Of a stretch of DNA of 64,000 nt, positions 34,651 to 42,664 are shown piece by piece. Source of the DNA: Mycobacterium yunnanensis (lineage in GTDB: Bacteria; Actinomycetota; Actinomycetes; Mycobacteriales; Mycobacteriaceae). Location of the stretch: NCBI RefSeq assembly GCF_025823185.1, contig NZ_JACKVK010000009.1:425476-489475 (forward strand), written 5' to 3'. The position numbers were made by a program, and so were the translations under genes. Every line of letters starts with the position of its first letter. Position 1 is the stretch's first letter. The notes under the pieces were generated by a model that was not told the origin of the DNA, ran no database searches, and saw nothing but the letters and a program-made list of their open reading frames with translations.

Positions 34651-35879
34651 GTCTTCACCCGTTTCATCGCGCGTTCGTAGACCGAGACCGTCTGAGCGGC
34701 CACGGATTCCCAACTGAAGACGTCGACGGCGCGCGTGCGGCCGTTGGCGCCGAGCCTGCGCAACTCCAACGGGGAGTCGAGCAGTTCACCTAGCACCCTG
34801 GTCAGGTCGTCGACGTCGCCGGGCCGTACCAGGCGGGCGCACACGCCGTCCTCGCCGACGACCTCGGGCAATGCGCCGGCGCGACTGGCCACGATGGGCG
34901 TACCGCTGGCCATTGCCTCGACCGCAGGCAGCGAAAAGCCTTCGTACAGTGAGGGAATGCAGGCCACCTCGGCCGAGGCGAGCAGGGCCGCCAGCTCCTC
35001 GTCGCTCAGACCGCTCGAGCTGTGCACGATGTCGGAGATGCCGAGTTCGGCGATCAGCTTCTCGGTGGGACCGTTGGGCTCCAACTTCGAAACCAACTGG
35101 ACGTCGAGATCGCGCTCGACCCGCAGCCGCGACACCGCGTGCAGCAGATGGCTGACGCCCTTGAGCGGCACGTCGGCACTCGCGATCGCGATGATGCGGT
35201 TGCGCACCCGATTCTCACTGGGCCGGAACAACTCGGTGTTCACCCCGAGCGGCACCACGTGCAACTGCTCGGGGTCGACGTCGAAGTCGTCGGCGATGTC
35301 CACGGCCGACGAGGTCGAGACCGTCAGCAGCTCGGGAATCTTGCGGGCCACCTGCTTCTGCATCTCGGCGAACGCGTACCACCGCTTGACCAACGGCTTG
35401 CGCCACCACTTCGCGGCGGCGACGTCGACGACGCGGTCGCGGGTGATCGGGTGATGCACGGTGGCGACCACCGGCAACCCCAGCTTGGCCACCTTCAGCA
35501 GGGCGTCGCCCAGGCTCTGGTTGTCGTGGACGACGTCGAAGTCGTCGCGCCGCCCGGCGAGGATGCGGGCGACGCGCATGCAGAACGTCTTGGGTTCGGG
35601 AAATCCGGCCGTCCACGTCGTGAGGAGCTCGAGCACGTCGACGCGGTCGTGCAACTCTCGAACGTGGGGCACCCGAAACGGGTCGGGCTCCCGGTAGAGG
35701 TCCAAGCTGGGCACCTTGGTGAGGCGGACCCGTGGGTCCAGACCCTCCGGGTAGGGCTGCCCCGAGAACACCTCCACGTCGTGGCCGAGCTCGACGAGAC
35801 CGCGACTCAGGTGACGGACGTAGACGCCCTGCCCGCCGCAATGGGTCTTGCTTCGATACGACAGAAGCGCAATCCGCAT
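34644..35879 (-). CDS. GT4-family glycosyltransferase
   Basis: A 411-residue GT-B enzyme. The N-terminus GGQGVYVRHLSRGLVELGHDV is the acceptor-side Rossmann domain; the donor domain holds a Lys (DVPLKGVSHLL) and the retaining E(x7)E motif in YEGFSLPAVEAMASG (about 310). ATG 35879 starts the family similarity. No membrane segment. It transfers a sugar from a nucleotide donor to an unknown acceptor. First gene of a three-gene operon under a SigA-like promoter whose start site is covered by an inverted repeat also found at a nearby TetR gene. Confidence 0.87.
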   Translation of the reverse strand: MRIALLSYRSKTHCGGQGVYVRHLSRGLVELGHDVEVFSGQPYPEGLDPRVRLTKVPSLDLYREPDPFRVPHVRELHDRVDVLELLTTWTAGFPEPKTFCMRVARILAGRRDDFDVVHDNQSLGDALLKVAKLGLPVVATVHHPITRDRVVDVAAAKWWRKPLVKRWYAFAEMQKQVARKIPELLTVSTSSAVDIADDFDVDPEQLHVVPLGVNTELFRPSENRVRNRIIAIASADVPLKGVSHLLHAVSRLRVERDLDVQLVSKLEPNGPTEKLIAELGISDIVHSSSGLSDEELAALLASAEVACIPSLYEGFSLPAVEAMASGTPIVASRAGALPEVVGEDGVCARLVRPGDVDDLTRVLGELLDSPLELRRLGANGRTRAVDVFSWESVAAQTVSVYERAMKRVKTC

Positions 35880-35914
35880 GGCTAGCTCACCGCGGCCAGA
35901 GTGGGAATCTGCGC

Positions 35915-35960
35915 TCTGGACATGTGTCCAGACTATAGTTTGACCGGCTAGCTGCCGCAA
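35915..35960 (-). promoter_or_regulatory. Promoter of the GT4 operon with overlapping operator
   Basis: Reading the reverse strand: -35 TTGCGG (35955-35960), 17-base spacer, -10 TATAGT (35932-35937). TCTGGACATGTGTCCAGA (35915-35932, plus strand) has perfect 8-base arms around two bases and starts at the -10, covering the expected transcription start. The core GGACA-NN-TGTCC equals that at 30060-30073, so the TetR encoded at 29497-30066 probably represses this operon. Confidence 0.6.
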
Positions 35961-35993
35961 CGCGGCGTCGTCGCCCGGCCGGGAGCACCGCCC

Positions 35994-36449
35994 TCACGCC
36001 GGCGGAAATCCGCCGGTGGCCACCGGGCCCCACCGCACCGGGGTGACCCTGATCAGGCACTTCCCCTGGTCGACCATCGCCTGCCGGTACTCGTCCCAGT
36101 CCGAGTGCTCACCGGCAATCGCTCGGAAGTACTCGACGAGGGGCTCGACCGCGTCGGGCAGGTCCAGGACTTCTGCGTCCCCGTCAACCTGGACGTACGG
36201 ACCGTTGAACTCCTCCGAAAGCACCGTCACGCTGGCCCGCGGATCGCGGCGCACGTTGACCGACTTGGCCCGCTGCGGATAGCTCGCGATCACGATGCGG
36301 CCCGCCTCGTCGACGCCGCCCGTCACCGGCGAGCTCTGCAACGAGCCGTCCGAGCGAAACGTGGTGAGCACCATGTGGTGCCTGGGCCGGACGAAGTCGA
36401 GCAGTGCGGGGCGGTCCACCCGATCAGCGGTAGCGAACTTGCGAGCCAT
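35994..36449 (-). CDS. PPOX-class F420-dependent (Rv1155-like) protein
   Basis: A 151-residue split-barrel flavin/F420-binding protein: HHMVLTTFRSDGSLQSSPV (strands 1-2), SYPQRAKSVNVRRDPRASVTV with the basic patch that holds the cofactor phosphate, and FRAIAGEHSDWDEYRQAM near the C-terminus. It fits the TIGR03618 group of F420-dependent reductases with unknown substrates. TAGGGT six bases before ATG 36449 indicates a leaderless message. Cytoplasmic. Confidence 0.78.
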   Translation of the reverse strand: MARKFATADRVDRPALLDFVRPRHHMVLTTFRSDGSLQSSPVTGGVDEAGRIVIASYPQRAKSVNVRRDPRASVTVLSEEFNGPYVQVDGDAEVLDLPDAVEPLVEYFRAIAGEHSDWDEYRQAMVDQGKCLIRVTPVRWGPVATGGFPPA

Positions 36450-36458
36450 ACCTGCACC

Positions 36459-36776
36459 CTACGGACGCCGTTCGCTCTGGCGCCGCAGCGTCCACGACGG
36501 AATCCAGTGGGTCACGGACTTGCGACTCGGCCCGTAGGCGATGTCGTAGGTCACCAGACCCCACCAGAAACCCTGCTCGCACAGACCCCAGCAGCTGAGC
36601 CGACCCTCGACGACGGCGTGCATCTGCAGACCGGCCGGGTTGTACCCGCCTGCGCGGTGCGGCTCACGCGGGAACACGGCAGCCAGGTCGACCAGTACGG
36701 GGATGGGCGGGTCGACGCGGCGAAACGCCTGGGCCACCGGCTGACCGTGATAGCCGATCGACTGGAACTCGCCCAT
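36459..36776 (-). CDS. Conserved-looking hypothetical protein, 105 aa, LexA-box candidate
   Basis: A 105-residue soluble protein with a Trp-rich C-terminal half (EGRLSCWGLCEQGFWWG, THWIPSWTLRR) and an N-terminal MGEFQSIGYHGQPVAQAFRR. I do not recognise the family. ATG 36776 has TATGAT six bases upstream (leaderless layout), and the same bases belong to TCGATCATATGTTCGA (36780-36795), one mismatch from the mycobacterial LexA box TCGAAC-N4-GTTCGA. It may therefore be a DNA-damage-induced gene. The box overlaps the end of the upstream C39-like gene. Function open. Confidence 0.65.
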   Translation of the reverse strand: MGEFQSIGYHGQPVAQAFRRVDPPIPVLVDLAAVFPREPHRAGGYNPAGLQMHAVVEGRLSCWGLCEQGFWWGLVTYDIAYGPSRKSVTHWIPSWTLRRQSERRP

Positions 36777-36779
36777 GCT

Positions 36780-36795
36780 TCGATCATATGTTCGA
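36780..36795. promoter_or_regulatory. LexA (SOS) box-like palindrome
   Basis: TCGATCATATGTTCGA on the plus strand reads TCGAAC-ATAT-GATCGA on the other, one base off the consensus TCGAAC-N4-GTTCGA reported for mycobacterial LexA. It overlaps the -10 hexamer (36783-36788) of the small gene to its left, where a repressor would block transcription. Confidence 0.5.
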
Positions 36796-37284
36796 ATGCG
36801 GGAGGACGAACGCGAACGCCCTCGGGAACCCGAGGCCGTGGAGACGCCCGCCGCGAACCGCCGCCGGTGACACCCGCCTGACCTGCCCGGAGGACGGCTC
36901 GTAGCACTCCCAGACGTCACCGTCGCAGCCGATGACGAGCACCCAGTGCCGCGGCACCACGTTGCCGATCAGCATCGCCACCGGCCGGTGCGCACGGACC
37001 GCGCGTTCCACGTCGGCGAACCCGTCACCACGCCGCATCCGTCGCCAGCCGTACCGCACGCCGTGCGCACCGATGGCGCGCGCCACGCCTCGGGGGGTGG
37101 TGCCCAGGGCCCGCGGCCAGACCCGGTTCACGGCGGCGTGCACGCGGACCTGCTCGGCGGCGAACCAGGCCGGGTCCGGGGGTGCGTCCGACGTGGCGTC
37201 GAGCAGGGCACCCGCCATCACGGCGACGGCGGGTCCACACGTCACGCCGTCACGCTGCCGAAGCCCCTGGGCTGGAAGCCGCAC
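36784..37284 (-). CDS. C39-like papain-fold cysteine peptidase domain protein
   Basis: A 166-residue single-domain protein with QRDGVTCGPAVAVMAGALL (about 10-28), the Gln and Cys of a C39-type active site, and RHWVLVIGCDGDVWECYEP (about 112-130) with the His. It resembles bacteriocin-processing peptidase domains but has no transporter and no signal peptide, so it should act in the cytoplasm, as a peptidase or pseudo-enzyme. GTG 37284 is preceded by TAGCCT with a six-base gap; GTG 37287 is in frame too. Target unknown. Confidence 0.65.
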   Translation of the reverse strand: MRLPAQGLRQRDGVTCGPAVAVMAGALLDATSDAPPDPAWFAAEQVRVHAAVNRVWPRALGTTPRGVARAIGAHGVRYGWRRMRRGDGFADVERAVRAHRPVAMLIGNVVPRHWVLVIGCDGDVWECYEPSSGQVRRVSPAAVRGGRLHGLGFPRAFAFVLPHSNI

Positions 37285-37398
37285 CACTCGAGGCTAGGCC
37301 GACCACGATTCCTTTGAGCCGTCGATGGGTATCAGTGAACACATGTGTACTGAAAGCCGCCGCGCCGGCGTCGGCACCGAGGAAGCAGGTGACCTCCG

Positions 37399-38784
37399 AT
37401 GAGCTTCGACCTCACCCCCACGATCGCCCAACACGACCTTGCGCGTCGCGCACACGTGTTCGCCGAAGAGGTCGTCCGGCCGGTGGCCGCCGACTACGAC
37501 GCCCGCCAGGAGTTCCCGTGGCCCGTGCTCGAGGAGGCTGCGCGGGAGGGCTTCTACAGCCCGCTGTTCTACCGCGACCTGATCGGCGACCCCACCGGAT
37601 TGTCTCTGCCGATGTTCATGGAGGAGCTCTTCTGGGGCTGCGCGGGCATCGGGCTCGCCGTCGTCATGCCAGCCCTGGCCCTCTCGGCCATCGGGCAGGC
37701 CGCCTCCCCGGAGCAGATGTTGGAATGGGCGCCGCAGTGCTTCGGCACCCCGGGCGACCTCAAGCTCGCTGCGCTCGCGATCTCCGAACCCGAGGGCGGC
37801 AGCGACGTGCGCAACCTGCGCACCACGGCCCGCCGTGACGGGGACGACTGGATCATCGACGGTCACAAGATGTGGATCGGCAACGGCGGCATCGCCGACG
37901 TGCACGTCGTCAACGCCAACGTCGACCCGGAGCTCGGCCACAAGGGCCAGGCCCTGTTCATCGTGCCCGGCGGCACACCGGGGCTGGAGATGGTGCGCAA
38001 ACTCGACAAGCTGGGCTGCCGCGCCTCCCACACTGCGGAGCTTCGGTTCGACTCGGTGCGCGTGCCCGGCGCCAACCTGCTCGGCGGCCACGAGAAACTC
38101 GAACACAAGCTGGCCAAGGCCCGCGAGGCGGTGGAGGGCGGCAAGCACTCCGGATCGGCGACACTCGGCGCGCTCGAGCAGACCCGCCCGATGGTGGCCG
38201 CTCAGGCGCTGGGGATCACCCGCGCGGCCCTCGAGTACGCAACCACCTACGCCAACGATCGCGAGGCGTTCGGCGCCCCCATCATCGACAACCAGGGCAT
38301 CGCGTTTCCGCTCGCCGACCTGGCCACCCAGTTGGACGCGGCGCGGTTGCTGACGTGGCGCGCGTCCTGGATGGCGGCCACCGGCGTCCCGTTCGAACGC
38401 GGCGAGGGGTCGATGGCCAAGCTCGCCGCCACCGAGCTCGCGGTCAAGACCACCGAGCGCGCGATTCAGACGATGGGTGGCTACGGCTACATCAAGGACC
38501 ATCCCGTGGAGAAGTGGTACCGCGACGCAAAGCTGTACACGATCTTCGAGGGCACCAGCGAGATCCAGCGGATGGTCATCTCCAACGCGCTGGGCGCGGC
38601 AGACGGCCGCCCACCGATGCACGTCCAGCTCGAGCCGACGGGCGGACCGCTGAACGCCTGGTTCGGCCGCGGCACCCCGGCGCGGACCCGGGTGGCGAAC
38701 AGGGCGATGGAGGCGCGCGACCGCGTGCCGGAGCCGGTGATGAATCTCGCGATGAAGGCGCTCAAGCCCCCGAGGAAGAAGTGA
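37399..38784 (+). CDS. Acyl-CoA dehydrogenase
   Basis: A 461-residue flavoprotein of the acyl-CoA dehydrogenase family. Seen: FAD/substrate loop AISEPEGGSDVRNLRT (about 130-145), MWIGNGGIAD, REAFGAPI, QTMGGYGY and the C-terminal LYTIFEGTSEIQRM with the catalytic Glu. The last 60 residues are an extra basic tail. Catalyses alpha,beta-dehydrogenation of an acyl-CoA; chain length unknown. By position it lies where fadE1 lies in the Rv0127-Rv0139 block of M. tuberculosis, but I cannot confirm orthology. The palindrome ACACATGTGT (37339-37348) is 51 bases upstream. Confidence 0.88.
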   Translation: MSFDLTPTIAQHDLARRAHVFAEEVVRPVAADYDARQEFPWPVLEEAAREGFYSPLFYRDLIGDPTGLSLPMFMEELFWGCAGIGLAVVMPALALSAIGQAASPEQMLEWAPQCFGTPGDLKLAALAISEPEGGSDVRNLRTTARRDGDDWIIDGHKMWIGNGGIADVHVVNANVDPELGHKGQALFIVPGGTPGLEMVRKLDKLGCRASHTAELRFDSVRVPGANLLGGHEKLEHKLAKAREAVEGGKHSGSATLGALEQTRPMVAAQALGITRAALEYATTYANDREAFGAPIIDNQGIAFPLADLATQLDAARLLTWRASWMAATGVPFERGEGSMAKLAATELAVKTTERAIQTMGGYGYIKDHPVEKWYRDAKLYTIFEGTSEIQRMVISNALGAADGRPPMHVQLEPTGGPLNAWFGRGTPARTRVANRAMEARDRVPEPVMNLAMKALKPPRKK

Positions 38785-38881
38785 CGACCAAACTGTGCGG
38801 TACCCCTGGTATCGCTTGGACGTCTCTGGCAACATTACCGGCCGGTAGGGTTCACCCGCCCGCACTACTCGACAGGTGGAG

Positions 38882-40726
38882 ATGACAGTGCAGTCGTTGC
38901 AACCAAACGTCACGTTGCTCGCGCAGGGAACCGAGGGTGGCGGCGCCGCCCTCAACGAGGTGATCGGCCTGTCCGTGGCCAGTGTGGTCGTTGGGGCCGC
39001 GCTGCTGTGGATCGGCTACCAGCACCGGATGCGCAAGATCACCTGGCTGAACGATCTCGGTGAGTGGGCTGGGCGAAAGTTCAACCGGCCCGCCTGGGTG
39101 GCGCTGCCGATCGCGCTCTTCATCACGACCATCATCACCGCACTGTTCGGCTTCATCTGGGACGTCAGCCTGCACATCGGCAAGGGGCGCGACCCCGGCC
39201 CGCTGGCGAACCCCGCGCACTACTTCATCCTGTTCGGGTTGTTCATTCTCTTCGTCGCCGGTTGCGTGGCGTGCGTACTGCCGTATGACAAGCCGGGGCC
39301 ATCCGCGGTGCGCATCACGCGGCACTGGTACGCCCCGGTCGGCGGCATCCTGATGGCGGGCTGCGGCCTCTACGCGTTGATCGGCTTCCCGCTCGACGAC
39401 GTCTGGCATCGCATCTTCGGTCAGGACGTCACCCTGTGGGGGCCCACCCACCTCATGCTGATCGGCGGAGCAGGTTTCTCCACGCTGACTGCGCTGTTCC
39501 TCGAACACGAGGGCCGCCGAGCCGTCGGCGAGGAGAAGCCGAAGGACGGCCCCGGCATCAAGTTCATCCAGTACCTGGCCTTCGGCGGCATCGTCATCGG
39601 CCTGTCGGTGTACCAGATCGAGTTCGACTTCGGCGTGATGCAGTTCCGCCAGGTGTTCGAACCGATGCTGATCGCCGCCGCCGGCGCGTTCGCACTCGTC
39701 GCCGCGAGGATGATGCTGGGCCGCGGTGCGGCAATCATCGCGGCCATCCTGGCGCTCGCGCTTCGCGGCGTGATCGCGTTCATCGTCGGCCCCGTGCTCG
39801 GCGCGCCAATCAATTGGTTCGCGCTGTACCTGGGTGCCGCCGTGGTCGTCGAGCTGATCGGTCTCACGCCGCTCGTCAAGAAACCCCTCCTGTTCGGTCT
39901 CGTCGGCGGCATCGGCGTCGCGACCATCGGGCTGTGGCTGGAGTCCTTCTGGATCGACGCCGTGTATCGGTACCCCTGGCCCACCAGCATCTGGCCCGAG
40001 GCACTCGCCATGGCGGTGCCGGTCGCGGCGCTGGTCGGTGTCTGCGGCGCCATGGCCGGCATGGTGCTGACCAACCAGAAGTTGCCGAGTCGCGCCATCG
40101 GCATCGGCATCGTGACGCTGACCGTCCTCGCCATCGGCGGTGCGACCGCCAACGGTCTGCGCTACGACGTCCCGCAGAACGCCACCGCCTCGTTCACCCT
40201 GACCCCGGCGCCGAGCATCGGTGACCAGAAGATGGTCACCGCCGACATCCGGATCAATCCGCCCGACCTCATCAGCGCGGACCCCAACTGGGTGTCGGTG
40301 CTGGGCTGGCAGGGCGGTCTGGCGAACCAACGCGGCGTCTTCGTCGACCACCTCGAGAAGGTGGGCCCCGGCCACTACCGCTCCACCGCGCCGATGCCCG
40401 TGTCGGGACAGTGGAAGACGCTGCTGCGCGTGCACGACGGCCGGATGCTGACCGCGGTGCCCATCTACCTGCACGGCGATCCTGGCATCGGTGCGCCGGA
40501 AGTGCCTGCCGAGGCGCAGATGACCCGACCGTTCGTCTCGGAGATCACCATCCTGCAGCGCGAGCGCAACCCCGACACCCCTCAGGTGCTGTGGCTGATC
40601 GGCTGCTTGACCGTCCTCGCCAGCACGTTGATCATGATCGCTGGACTCACCTGGGGCGCGGGCCGGCTCAACAAGAACGAGCCGACGACGACCAAGCCCG
40701 AGTTCGAGCCGTCCGGGCAGGCATGA
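38882..40726 (+). CDS. Polytopic membrane protein with periplasmic FixH/YtkA-like domain
   Basis: A 614-residue membrane protein: about ten hydrophobic helices up to residue 410, an extracytoplasmic beta-rich domain (about 415-550, with PNWVSVLGWQGGL, VGPGHYRSTAPMPVSGQWK and VPIYLHGDP, similar to FixH/YtkA-type domains) and a final helix. Intramembrane motifs rich in His and Asp (DVSLHIGKGRDPG, NPAHYF, DDVWHRIFG, WGPTHLML) look like a metal site. Start could be GTG 38876, ATG 38882 or GTG 38888; AGGTGGAG best serves the last two. First of four coupled genes with a cupredoxin lipoprotein. Function unknown. Confidence 0.75.
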   Translation: MTVQSLQPNVTLLAQGTEGGGAALNEVIGLSVASVVVGAALLWIGYQHRMRKITWLNDLGEWAGRKFNRPAWVALPIALFITTIITALFGFIWDVSLHIGKGRDPGPLANPAHYFILFGLFILFVAGCVACVLPYDKPGPSAVRITRHWYAPVGGILMAGCGLYALIGFPLDDVWHRIFGQDVTLWGPTHLMLIGGAGFSTLTALFLEHEGRRAVGEEKPKDGPGIKFIQYLAFGGIVIGLSVYQIEFDFGVMQFRQVFEPMLIAAAGAFALVAARMMLGRGAAIIAAILALALRGVIAFIVGPVLGAPINWFALYLGAAVVVELIGLTPLVKKPLLFGLVGGIGVATIGLWLESFWIDAVYRYPWPTSIWPEALAMAVPVAALVGVCGAMAGMVLTNQKLPSRAIGIGIVTLTVLAIGGATANGLRYDVPQNATASFTLTPAPSIGDQKMVTADIRINPPDLISADPNWVSVLGWQGGLANQRGVFVDHLEKVGPGHYRSTAPMPVSGQWKTLLRVHDGRMLTAVPIYLHGDPGIGAPEVPAEAQMTRPFVSEITILQRERNPDTPQVLWLIGCLTVLASTLIMIAGLTWGAGRLNKNEPTTTKPEFEPSGQA

Positions 40727-40926
40727 CGCAGTCGACCCAGGTGGTGATCCTCGCGGATCACTCGGCGCTGCTGGCGATCCCGGCCTTCGCGCCGGCCATC
40801 GTGGTGGTGGCGGTCGTCGTCTGGGTGGCGCGACGCGATCGCCGGCTGGCCGCCGAAGAGGACGCCGAGGACGACCGGACCCACAGTGGGAGCACAGGAT
40901 TCACCGACGAAGATGGACCGTCATGA
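40723..40926 (+). CDS. Small single-helix membrane protein
   Basis: A 67-residue protein with one transmembrane helix (AIPAFAPAIVVVAVVVWVA, about 18-36) and an acidic cytoplasmic tail (LAAEEDAEDD). Its start overlaps the stop of the large membrane protein and its stop overlaps the next start, both as ATGA, so it is made in fixed ratio with its neighbours. Probably a structural subunit of the same complex. No named family recognised. Confidence 0.7.
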   Translation: MTQSTQVVILADHSALLAIPAFAPAIVVVAVVVWVARRDRRLAAEEDAEDDRTHSGSTGFTDEDGPS

Positions 40927-41354
40927 TCACCAAGACGACACCCACGACCCTCGTTGCCGTCACCGCCGTCGCCCTTCTGCTGGCGGGCTGCGGTGGATCC
41001 AACGGCTCCGGTGACGCCACCAGCAGTGCGCCCGGTACCGCCAATTCCTCTGCTGCACCGCAGATGTCGGATCAGCAGGCACCGCCGGAACAACTGGTCG
41101 TCGACGTGAACATCAAGGACGGCAAGGTCACGCCCACCAACGAGCAGTTGCAGGCCAAGGTGGGCGAGGCGATCGTCATACGGGTCGACAGCGACGCCGC
41201 GGACAAGCTGCACGTTCACTCCAACCCGGAGCACACCTTCGACGTCGAGCCCAAGGCCGGTCAGTCGTTTCAGTTCACCGTCGCCGTGCCGGGCAAGGTC
41301 GACGTCGAACTGCACGAACTGAACCGCACGATCGCCTCCATCGCCGTGCAGTGA
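40923..41354 (+). CDS. Cupredoxin-like lipoprotein
   Basis: A 143-residue lipoprotein: lipobox LLAGC with Cys23, a Ser/Ala/Gln linker (about 24-60), then a compact beta domain (QLVVDVNIKDGKVTP, GEAIVIRVDSDAADKLHVHSN, VPGKVDVELHELNRTIASI) of the cupredoxin type. The LHVHS and ELHELN histidines could bind copper, but there is no classic Cys-x(n)-His-x(n)-Met type-1 site, so it may bind a different metal or act as a scaffold. Coupled to both neighbours by four-base overlaps. Outer face of the membrane. Confidence 0.75.
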   Translation: MITKTTPTTLVAVTAVALLLAGCGGSNGSGDATSSAPGTANSSAAPQMSDQQAPPEQLVVDVNIKDGKVTPTNEQLQAKVGEAIVIRVDSDAADKLHVHSNPEHTFDVEPKAGQSFQFTVAVPGKVDVELHELNRTIASIAVQ

Positions 41355-42655
41355 TCCTTGCGCATGGCCTAGGCGGTTCCAACGATCTGCCGATCCCCTA
41401 CACCTACGCGCTGATCGGTGCGGCATGGGCACTGACGTTCACCTTCGCGGTGGTCGTATTGGCGTGGAAGAAGCCACGATTCGACCCGGCCAAACCGGGT
41501 CGCCCACTGCCGCAATCGATCACCGCGGCCGTCGACGCGCCCGCGACGCGCCGGATCGTGGCCGGCGCGGGACTGCTGCTGGCAGGCTGGGTGACGGCCG
41601 CCGCGGTACTCGGCCCGCAGGACGGCGACAACGCGCTACCCGGCACCTTCTACGTGCTGCTGTGGGTCGGCCTGGTGGCACTGTCGCTCGCCGTCGGTCC
41701 CGTGTGGCGGGTGCTCTCGCCGGTACGGACCGTCTACCGCCTGCTGGCGCCCTCCCGTAGGCCACCTCCCCTGACCTATCCGGACGCACTCGGTTACTGG
41801 CCGGCCGCGGCCGGACTGTTCGCATTCGTGTGGCTCGAGCTGGCCAGCCCCGATCCGGGTTCGTTGACGGCGGTGAAGATCTGGCTGTCGGCGTACCTGG
41901 TGGTGACCTTCGTCGGTGCGCTGTGCTTCGGGACGCGGTGGACCGCCCGCGCCGATCCGTTCGAGGTGTACGGCCTGGTGGCCTCACGTCTGTCACCGAT
42001 GCGGCGCAACGACGACGGGCGCATCGCGATCGGCAACCCCTTCGACCATCTGCCGTCGATGCCGGTACGGCCGGGCACCCTCGGCGTGCTCGCCATCCTG
42101 TTGGGATCCACGGCATTCGACAGCTTCTCGGCGCTGCCGCTGTGGCGGAACTTCGTCGACGACGTGTCGGGGGACGCGACGACGGTCGCGGTGCTGATGC
42201 GCACCGCCGGGCTCGCGTTCTTCGCCGCCGTGGTGGCGACGACGTTCTGGCTGGCCGCCCGCGCGACCGGCGGCGTGGACCCCGCACAGCGCCGCCGACT
42301 GCCAGGATTGATGGCGCATTCGTTGATTCCCATCGTCATCGGATACGTCTTCGCGCACTACCTGACCTACTTGGTGGAACGGGGCCAGCAGACGCTGCTG
42401 CGCCTGGCCGACCCCCTCGGATCGGGCTGGCTCGGCGACGTGCAGCCGGTCTACGTGCTGTCGTCGCACCCGTCGGTGCTCGCGACGCTGAAGGTGGCGT
42501 TCGTGGTGGGTGGCCACGTCGCAGGCGTGATCGCGGCCCACGACCGCTCGCTGCACCTGCTCCCCAAGGGACACCAGGTGACCGGGCAACTCGCGATGAT
42601 GCTGGTCATGGTCGGCTACACCTTCACCGGGCTCTATCTGCTCTTCGGCGGATAA
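41351..42655 (+). CDS. Polytopic membrane protein, fourth member of the cupredoxin operon
   Basis: A 434-residue protein with about ten hydrophobic helices. It starts AHGLGGSNDLPIP after the initiator, a beginning I associate with actinobacterial membrane proteins sometimes labelled fenitrothion-hydrolase-like, a label I would not trust for function. Conserved-looking polar residues inside helices (GLMAHSLIPIVIGYVFAHY, about 312-330) again suggest a metal or heme site. GTG 41351 overlaps the lipoprotein stop. The operon ends here; pncA follows after nine bases but appears to have its own leaderless promoter. Confidence 0.72.
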   Translation: MILAHGLGGSNDLPIPYTYALIGAAWALTFTFAVVVLAWKKPRFDPAKPGRPLPQSITAAVDAPATRRIVAGAGLLLAGWVTAAAVLGPQDGDNALPGTFYVLLWVGLVALSLAVGPVWRVLSPVRTVYRLLAPSRRPPPLTYPDALGYWPAAAGLFAFVWLELASPDPGSLTAVKIWLSAYLVVTFVGALCFGTRWTARADPFEVYGLVASRLSPMRRNDDGRIAIGNPFDHLPSMPVRPGTLGVLAILLGSTAFDSFSALPLWRNFVDDVSGDATTVAVLMRTAGLAFFAAVVATTFWLAARATGGVDPAQRRRLPGLMAHSLIPIVIGYVFAHYLTYLVERGQQTLLRLADPLGSGWLGDVQPVYVLSSHPSVLATLKVAFVVGGHVAGVIAAHDRSLHLLPKGHQVTGQLAMMLVMVGYTFTGLYLLFGG

Positions 42656-42664
42656 CCTGAGGGC

